A stretch of 64,000 nucleotides of DNA from Brachypodium distachyon (taxonomy: Eukaryota > Streptophyta > Magnoliopsida > Poales > Poaceae), in contig NC_016131.3 in NCBI RefSeq assembly GCF_000005505.3, forward strand, positions 43,919,355 through 43,983,354, in the 5' to 3' direction. The notes beneath the pieces are model-generated. The model did no database searches and was not told the origin of the DNA. It saw only the letters and a program-made list of their open reading frames with translations. The first letter of the stretch is position 1. Every line of letters begins with the position of its first letter. Shown here piece by piece: positions 57,452 to 64,000 of this stretch. Made by a program: the position numbers and the translations under genes.

Positions 57452-58728
57452 TAATACTGCCTGAAACAAAACGAATTAGGCAACGTATGCAGTGAAAACC
57501 TTCATTCGGTGCAAACTTTCGTCTTAGGCCATCGGATCTACGATGTGTGGTCCACTTGCGAGGTGGGAATCAAAGATAAGACATCATAAGATAAGTGTAG
57601 GGGGTTATGTGGAAAACATGTTTAAGTGGGTGTTATGATTCCCAACTTTGATCTGCACCGCACATTTAAGATTCGATAGTCCACGTGGAAAGTTTGCAAG
57701 TTTGCACCAAATGAATATTTAAACTGGATACATCACAACTAATTATGCCTATTATGGAAATATATTTTAAGACATCTTAATTTAGAAGTACAAATTTTGA
57801 TGTTTCTAGTGATTTTAATTTTTGGTCCGTAATGATATTCGATCATAAATAAAAGTTTAACCAACACAGATCCTAAGGCTCAGTTTATAGTTGTTGTGCT
57901 AAACTTATTTTACAATTTAACCATGAAAAATAGCTAACAAAGCGGGGGGAAATAGTTAGCCAAATGATAAAATAGACAAAATCTGGTAGAAATGCAATAT
58001 ATTCATAATCCACCACTATCAAACATAACAGAAAATAATAGGTATAGTCTTAAAAAAAGATCAAGTATTTGAAGGGGAAGAGCGTAATACTTATAGTTAT
58101 AAAATATAATAAATTGTTATAGCATTTTTAAGACAAATTTGTGCATATGAGTTCATCACATCCAATGAAACACTTTAAAGTTTATCGGTGGTCAATTCTA
58201 GAAGCTTGACAAAAGTTGTATACAATACATCATGTTTTTGAAGGCTGGAGAGAGTAACTAAGAATTTCCCAATAGCATATCTGAAACTGGACAAAGTCAG
58301 TGGCATGCGAATGTAATTTTCCATGTTTTTTTTTTGCCAACTGGACCATTCATCTTAGGGCGTGTATAATGAGGTGACGACAACTTTTTCTTAACGATGC
58401 TATGTAGGATGATTGTCGAAGTGAAAGATAGAGGGGCGAACAAAGACATGAACCTTCTTTTAGCTACAAGATTATTTCTTCAGTAACATGACAAGTCAAA
58501 TTTTTCATTGTACTAGATTTCACATTTTCTTAATAATTATTTAATTGATTTTATTTGTCTAAACGTTGACTATAAGATATGATACAGAAAGATGCCATAT
58601 TGTACAACATGTTCAGCTGCCTTTTTTTAAGTGACGTGGAACACATAAGAGCATGCATCAGCCATTGATGTGGAGCATTTACAAAATATATAATACGATT
58701 ATTATTGTCAGGAGGATATAAATTATGC
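57452..58728. other. AT-rich intergenic sequence, no gene seen
   Basis: There are no frames above threshold on either strand. The stretch is uniformly AT-rich, without repeats that could be delimited. Confidence 0.45.
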
Positions 58729-58822
58729 TACTCCCCCTTTGCCATAATAAGTGTCATATTCAAGACACTTATTGTGCAACTTTGTACTAAAATCAAAACA
58801 CTTATTTGAATTGGAGGGAGTA
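58729..58822. mobile_element. Short Stowaway-like MITE (94 bp)
   Basis: TA-CTCCCCCTTTGCCATAATAAGTG pairs with CACTTATTTGAATTGGAGGGAG-TA. Confidence 0.8.
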
Positions 58823-59560
58823 ACCATTAGCGAAAGTTACGCTACAACTAGTGGTCGGTACATTATTTCGTCAGATGGTACTACCTAATATGTAGGTCAC
58901 ATCAATTTTGAAACATAGAAATCAAAGTTAAATTAGTACACTTGCATAAAGGTACCAAGTTATGCAAATGATGTGTACACAATATGACATACCACACTCG
59001 TGCCTAGTTATTTACTCTGCCGTCGTGCACTGAAGTCCAAAGTCGTCACATGTTCAAGGACTTAATCAGTGTTTTTAGTTTTGAAAGGAGGTCTTAATTA
59101 GTGTTTGCTCTTTTTTTTTTGTTACACGAGGCTCTCAAAAATTTCTACCAATTAGTAATTACTCTCTATTCCAAAACAGATGATATCTTAGGTATTGGCA
59201 CGATCTTCAACAAACAACTTTGACTATTGTCGGTCAAAAGAACATCTCTGACCAATATTGTTTGGACGTATATGTTTGTACAGTGATGAAAAATATATGA
59301 TTGAAGTATTATTCATTGCAAATATAATGATATTATTATTTTCACATTATACCATCCAAATAAGTTTTCTCATATCTGTAACCAAAGTGAGAGAAGTTCG
59401 ACTCCATAGACTAGGAATTCATGTATTTGGAGCCGACGTACTGGAGTATATGCTTGTTGTTCTTAAAGGTATTTCACGGAGGCAAAATATATTTATGTAA
59501 CTAAAAATCGTGATGATTTGTCTCGCTCGGGTACATACTGTTTGACGTAAACTGTTTTCG
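58823..59560. other. Intergenic sequence, no gene seen
   Basis: AT-rich. An ACTCTCTATTCCAAAACAGATGATATC string at 59161 looks like one end of a MITE without a visible partner. Confidence 0.4.
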
Positions 59561-59668
59561 TATTCACTCCGTCCAGCAAAAAATGTCTCAAGTTTGTCAA
59601 AATTTGAATGTATTTGTACATGACTTAATGTATAGATGCATTCAAATTTAGTCAAAGTCGAGACAATA
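59561..59668. mobile_element. MITE, family B, right end decayed
   Basis: ACTCCGTCCAGCAAAAAATGTC and an interior containing AAATTTGAATGTATTTGTACATGACTTA match the other family B copies. The right side fades after GTCGAGACA. Confidence 0.65.
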
Positions 59669-60126
59669 CCGTAAATCTTCGAATATCTTCACTGAAATTT
59701 TCGCTGGATCATGTAAAAATAGCACCTTGCTCAGGCTTCCAAAATGCGTTAGCTTCGCCGGCCATTCCCGGGAAAGTTTTAATTTCTGAAGCCTTTTGTC
59801 CCCTGAAGCTGCGCTAACTCCTTTGGTTGAATCCCCGCAAAAAAAGAAAAAGAAAAAAAACTCCTTTGGTTGAAACCGTGACTTTTGTCAAATTCAATGG
59901 AATCGATGGAGCAGGGGAAACTCCTTTTGTTTAAAGCTATGTGTGCATCTCACATTCCCACGGGCCACGGCCGGCCGGCCGGCCGAACCGGCCGAACAAT
60001 ACCTTTCCCGCCTAACCACTGGCAAACTTAACGCTCGTCCGAATTCGAGGAACAAGCGCCCGCCCGCCTAGGCGCCTAGTGGAGTGCGACCATTTTCGCC
60101 ACCGTCACGTCGTTGCCACAAAGATT

Positions 60127-60242
60127 TATAAAAGGCTAAAGCAGCTCGCTCAGGTCAAACTCAAAAGAAGTTTAGCTCGATTCGAAAGGTCACCACCATG
60201 CTTGCGGCCGGTAATATTCTCGATTTTGCAATAAATAAATGA
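60127..60242 (+). promoter_or_regulatory. Orphan core promoter with TATA box and start codon
   Basis: TTTATAAAAGG (TATA near 60127-60134) is followed 64 bases later by CACCACCATGC, a good plant start context (ATG 60198). The frame gives only 14 codons (to TGA at 60242). After ATG CTT GCG GCC G comes GTAATATT, which could be a splice donor. No downstream exon is apparent before the MITE at 60360, so this looks like a gene beginning whose body is missing. Confidence 0.45.
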
Positions 60243-60359
60243 ATATATATCGTTGTTTGGCTCTTAGAGACCTTATCTAGCCAGTTTTTTAAAAGGTAAC
60301 CTAGACCTGTTTTTGCAATTGGCTCGATAGCTCTAGGCTTCGGCATCAAGTCTCCATTA

Positions 60360-60730
60360 TACTCCCTCCATTTTACAAAGGTTGGCGTATTTTGTTTTGT
60401 TAAGACAAAACTTTGACCAATGAAAACTCTATTTATATGTGTTTTTTCATGCATGAAATTTATATCGCTGGATTCGTCTTTAAAAGTTCTTACTAATGAT
60501 CATGATTTCATATCATATAACTTACGTACTCTCTCCGTCCAACAAAGAATGTCTTAACTTTGACCAAATTTGAATGCATCTATACACTAAGTCATGTCTA
60601 GATACAGCCAAATTTTGACAAACTTAATACATCTTTTGTTGGACGGAGGGAGTATTAATAAAGTAATTCTTGGTCAAAAGCTTGTCTTAACGAAACGAAA
60701 TACGCCAACCTTTGTGAAATGGAGGGAGTA
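60360..60730. mobile_element. Stowaway-like MITE, family A, with a nested family B MITE (60527-60654)
   Basis: The outer ends are TA-CTCCCTCCATTTTACAAAGG and CCTTTGTGAAATGGAGGGAG-TA, near-identical to 3174-3417. The inner element is TA-CTCTCTCCGTCCAACAAAG to TTTGTTGGACGGAGGGAG-TA. Where the uninterrupted copy reads CTTACATATTAATAGAG, this one reads CTTACGTA|insert|TATTAATAAAG, exactly the TA duplication expected for insertion. Confidence 0.92.
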
Positions 60731-61291
60731 TACCTTAGGCGGCGCTCCGATTACAACATATAATGCCAATGGTAAGGAATGCAAAATATAGGAGTAGTTT
60801 CTAAAAAAAGGAGTAGATAAAAATCATAGAAATAAGATAGGAAACCAGATGGAAAATAGAGGATTGCAAACAGAGGAATCAAAATTAGGACTGTCTGACC
60901 GTTTAAATTTCTTATTTTTGCTTTGAAACAGGCAAAAAGGAAATTTACTCTACTTTTCCTACGATCAATTCTTATGAACCAAATGCATGAATAGTATATT
61001 AGTATTGTCAAAGGAAAAAAAAATCTGATATTTTCCCTCCATTTTCCGTGAAATGAGCAACTCTAACAAATCTTGTATACCAGAGAACTGAACTACGTGA
61101 ATTCGGTTGAGCTGTACTACGCGAGTTCGCTTGAAGAACTCTGAAGTTCAGTACCGTTTGCGTCGGGTAGAACAGATACTGAAAACCTAAACTGCAAATT
61201 TAAAAATTTAACAGAGAACGTTTCGCGCGTCAAATCTCTTAACAAAACACACGAGTTCATACAAAGAAACTTCATAAGTTAATGCCGTGGC
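60731..61291. other. Intergenic sequence, no gene seen
   Basis: AT-rich sequence with short unsupported frames. An imperfect direct repeat (GAACT-ACG-GAATTCGGTTGAG / GTACTACGCGAGTTCGCTTGAAG) lies near 61085-61135. Confidence 0.35.
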
Positions 61292-61888
61292 CTACTCGTT
61301 GACGCAATATACTTGCATCAAACTCTCCCGGTCCCACTTCGCCTTCTTATCCTTGTCCTCCTCTAACATGCGGATGGCGGTGGAGAAGTCGACAGCGTAC
61401 TCGGCGCCGCGGCGTTCGTCCTCTTCCTCCGCGGTCTTGATGGATTCGGCGAGCGCCTTGTTGTAGATAGCGTCCTCGTCCTCCTCGACGGCCAACGGAG
61501 TGGGCGAGATGCCATGGAGGCAGCGGCAGAACTAGAGAGGGAGCTCTCCGCCACGTCCTTCCGGCACCGGAAGATGGATCGGGAGCTCGCCGCCTGGCGG
61601 ATTTAGGCTGCGACTTTCGCTTGCCGGGCTAGGTTTGTGGTACATGGCGGTGGAGGGCTTCGGATTGTGGTCGCTGGAGAAGGAGAGCACTACGGAGGGG
61701 AGAAAAAGGGGTTTCTGTGCGGAGAGGGGCCGGCGGCGCGGTTCCGATTTGGTACCGTACAGTCCCCTCTCAGCCATAGATATATGTTGTTCGGAGGCCC
61801 GGTACCCCGAACTCATTTTTTTTGGTATCTGTGATGGACGGAAATTTGACCCAAATCCGAAAAATGAGTTCGGTTCGCTGGTATACAT
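61292..61888 (-). pseudogene. UIM-motif protein locus, frame interrupted by one stop
   Basis: One minus-strand frame runs from 61888 to a stop at 61292, broken only by a TAG near 61532. The downstream part is acidic, with VEEDEDAIYNKALAESIKTA then EEEDERR. This fits the ubiquitin-interacting-motif pattern (acidic patch, Ala-Leu-x-x-Ser, acidic end), followed by Lys/Asp-rich MLEEDKDKKAKW. It has no ATG in frame near its start. The TAG is preceded by CCCTCTC, so CTCTCTAG|TTCTGCC could be a splice acceptor, making 61531-61292 a last exon whose first exons are elsewhere. Otherwise it is a pseudogene with one stop. The gene family is not identified. Confidence 0.45.
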
Positions 61889-61954
61889 GCTAGAGATGCT
61901 CGCCTTTAGTATAGTGCAGTATAGTGCGGCAGGATCGTAACTGATCCTAATTAG

Positions 61955-62061
61955 TACCTCCGATCCATATTAATTGTCTTAAATGTGTCAAATATGAATA
62001 TATCTACGTTAAAAAACGTCTAGATACATGTAAGGATAATTAATATGGATTGAAGGTAGTA
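61955..62061. mobile_element. Stowaway-like MITE
   Basis: TA-CCTCCGATCCATATTAATTGTC pairs with GATAATTAATATGGATTGAAGG-TA. It is the same subfamily as 19181 and 29532. Confidence 0.82.
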
Positions 62062-62469
62062 CTTTATGCTAGAAATTTCTGCTAGAGATGCCATATTGAG
62101 CTATATTCACCGACCAGATCACTCGATAAATTCATAACTCAAGGGCATGGACGGCTCATTGCCTGGATGGGGGTCATGGACCCCTAAAAATGCAAAACAA
62201 AGTAAAAAATTTACTCCGTAGGAGTTACACTTAACCCAGGTGCACTGGAAGGTTAGCGGCAGCCATATGATAAGGAGTACTCCGTAGCATATTCCGAACA
62301 GCTTTAGCGTATGTGCTCTTCTAATATTCGAAACAGAGGTTTCAGAACAAGCAAAACACTTTTTCGTTTCTTAAACAAAGCTGTCCCGTATCTTTAACTA
62401 TGATCTGCCTTCGGAGTTCGGACGGAAGACACTATTTCTTGAGTGTCTATTGCTCAACCGGTTTATCTA

Positions 62470-64000
62470 TCTATACCAACACATTAAATTGTAATTGGTG
62501 GTGATAGTACAGGCGCCCTCGCCGTACGTCACTTCATCAAATTACAGATATGCCACTGCGCACGATCAAAAATCAGACCTTGACCGACATCGATCCTGCA
62601 AGCCTCTTGACACCCTTTCCCGACTTGCCCCAACCACCCCCCCCCCCCCAACTGCCACATCTCCCTCCCTCTTCCTCCGCCCCACCACCTCCTCATCGTC
62701 TTCGCCGCTGCCTCATCTCCCACATTGGCCACCAGACTGAGCTCTCGCCATATCGCCCCTCGCCGGCCTGTTCTGGCGCCACCTCCTCCCGCTGACCGGT
62801 GCCTCTCCTCCGGCACACCGCACTCATGCCACTCGCCGCCTGCTGTCGTCCATTCTCTGTTTCCTTCAACGAGCTCGTTTAGTTCTGTTCTTTTCTCTAG
62901 ATCGGAGCTAATTGCACATTTCACTCATCTTTGGCAGGGTTATTGCGGAGAACACCTACTCGATGACTTTTTTTGCGAAACACCTACTCGACGTCTAATC
63001 CGTTGCGCAAAGGTCCTAATCCACGTTTGGCCTCGTTAACTAGCTTTCTGACCGGTGGGGCCCATTAGTCAGAGACAAGCATTTGCTCACCATGCAGCAC
63101 GTCCATTGCTTTTGTAGCGCCGCCGCTCGCACCTGCTGTTGCTCGCCTGCGGGTCGAGGAAGTGGCTTCGAGGGTCGCGGAGTCAAGCGGAGGAGGTCGC
63201 AGGCGCAGAGGTGGGCCATGGGGCGCCGGTCGGCGGCGGTGCCATCCCGACCCGCTGTTACACCTTGGGCTTCGAGGCGGCCGTGGGTGAGGCGGCGGCG
63301 GCGGTCAGAATCAGTGGGGCGCACGGCGATGCAGCACTCCGGTGATGGGAGGGGTGGCGGGGACGGTGCCTGCGAGCTCCATGGCAGCGGCCGGAATCGG
63401 GGCAGGCTGCCTTTGACTTGGGGGTGGGGACCGACGCAACTGCAGCTTGGCCAGAGGGAACGCCGAATCACCGGCGGGGACAACCAGGGGGCCGGCGGAG
63501 TCCTCCGGTGCGGTGGGCATGTGGACGACGGCCTCCATCACGGTGGCGGCGGCCGGAATTTCGGCGGCGGGCGGCGGGAGCAGTGGGTTGACCAAAGAAA
63601 AATGGTGAAAGTACCATCATGTCTCTGACGATTGGGTCCCAGTGGTCAGAAAGCTAGTAAACGAGGCCAAACGAGGATTAAGACCTTTGCGCAACGGATT
63701 AGACGTCGAGTGGGTGTTTCCCACAAAAAAGTCATCGAGTAGGTGTTCTCCGCAACAACCCTTCCAAAGATGAGTGGAATGTGCTATTTCCTCCTCTAGA
63801 TCGGAAAAAAGCAGTCCCACCTACGCACACGCGATGCGCCTCCTCCACCCTCCTGGATCAGATCGCATCCATCTCCAAACCAACCTCCCCTCCACGATTC
63901 AAAAACGCATCCATCACCATTCACCAAACCAACCTCTTCAATCTAGCTCCTCGATACCAAAATGGTAAAGGGCTAGAGGGGTCTTGCTGGGCATTAATGG
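62470..64000 (+). mobile_element. Helitron E, 5' end; continues past the window
   Basis: A|TCTATACCAACACATTAAATTG, then TAATTGGTGGTGATAGTAC matches the 5' terminus of Helitron B and of the mini-element at 7637. GC-rich sequence of captured appearance follows (62590-62890, Pro/Leu-rich in frame). A Pack-MULE lies inside (62905-63793). No 3' CTRR terminus occurs before the window ends. Confidence 0.6.
62905..63793. mobile_element. Pack-MULE 2 (889 bp) with ~190-bp terminal inverted repeats
   Basis: The left end GAGCTAATTGCACATTTCAC, then TCATCTTTGGCAGGGTT pairs with the inverted right end GAGGAAATAGCACATTCCAC, TCATCTTTGGAAGGGTT. Pairing continues inward through GCGGAGAACACCTACTCGATGAC, CGACGTCTAATCCGTTGCGC and TTTGGCCTCGTT to about 63075/63605. 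A 10-bp target duplication CTCTAGATCG flanks it (62895-62904 and 63794-63803). The interior (63076-63600) is GC-rich captured sequence with overlapping frames (181 codons plus, 147 codons minus) and no transposase. The origin of the captured DNA is unknown. Confidence 0.9.

Noticed and set aside
62529..63628. Several 80-181 codon frames in the right-hand GC-rich DNA
   Set aside because: They lie in captured sequence and terminal repeats of a MULE and Helitron. Both strands are open, and there are no start or splice features.
1..64000. tRNA, rRNA or known small-RNA genes
   Set aside because: I looked for tRNA A/B-box order, rRNA-like blocks and snoRNA boxes by eye and saw nothing that could be supported. 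A tRNAscan or Infernal run would be decisive.

Overview
This is nuclear DNA from a grass, probably a temperate (pooid) one. The evidence is split genes with GT-AG introns, GC-rich coding exons in an AT-richer background, many Stowaway-type MITEs with CTCCCTCCGT-like ends and TA target duplications, Helitrons, Pack-MULEs, LINEs, a hAT element and a Ty3-gypsy-like remnant. The clade call is inference from repeat content. No bacterial, organellar or viral segment was seen.

Five host genes are supported. (1) 6844-7098 (-): a single-exon 84-residue protein of unknown function with a good TATA box. (2) 15281-19438 (+): a six-exon RNA-binding protein with one RRM and a Q/P/Y-rich tail. (3) 24795-26743 (-): an intronless VWA-domain protein whose zinc-ribbon-like N-terminus lies in a different frame from the rest. 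(4) 44278-47550 (+): an eight-exon TMEM33/Pom33-type membrane protein. (5) 52840-54379 (-): a two-exon UDP-glycosyltransferase, UGT85-like, with Ser where the catalytic Asp is expected. Three weaker loci are a UIM-containing reading frame at 61292-61888 (-) broken by one stop, a decayed gene with a TATA box at 50470-50815 (-), and an orphan core promoter with a start codon at 60127-60242 (+). The genes have no obvious shared pathway.

Layout: 1-2.95 kb is LTR-retrotransposon debris with a gag fragment. 3-14.9 kb is mostly intergenic, with MITEs, a 250-bp Helitron-like element, the 84-aa gene and a composite DNA-transposon region (11.3-13.0 kb). 14.9-19.7 kb is the RRM gene. 20.2-23.9 kb is a hAT element with a broken transposase. 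24.8-26.8 kb is the VWA gene.

From 26.84 to about 38 kb at least four Helitrons lie almost end to end, with LINE pieces between them. One carries exons of an AINTEGUMENTA-like AP2 transcription factor, including the 9-bp micro-exon. 38.1-42.5 kb holds a LINE tail, nested MITEs, GC-rich and 22-bp tandem repeats. 42.9-47.6 kb is the TMEM33 gene. 47.9-50.2 kb is a MITE split by a Pack-MULE. 52.8-54.4 kb is the UGT. 55.5-57.1 kb is a LINE remnant. The right end has MITEs (one inside another), the UIM locus, and a Helitron 5' end at 62470 that carries a second Pack-MULE.

All gene structures were read by eye from splice sites, codon phase and remembered family features. Nothing was aligned to a database.
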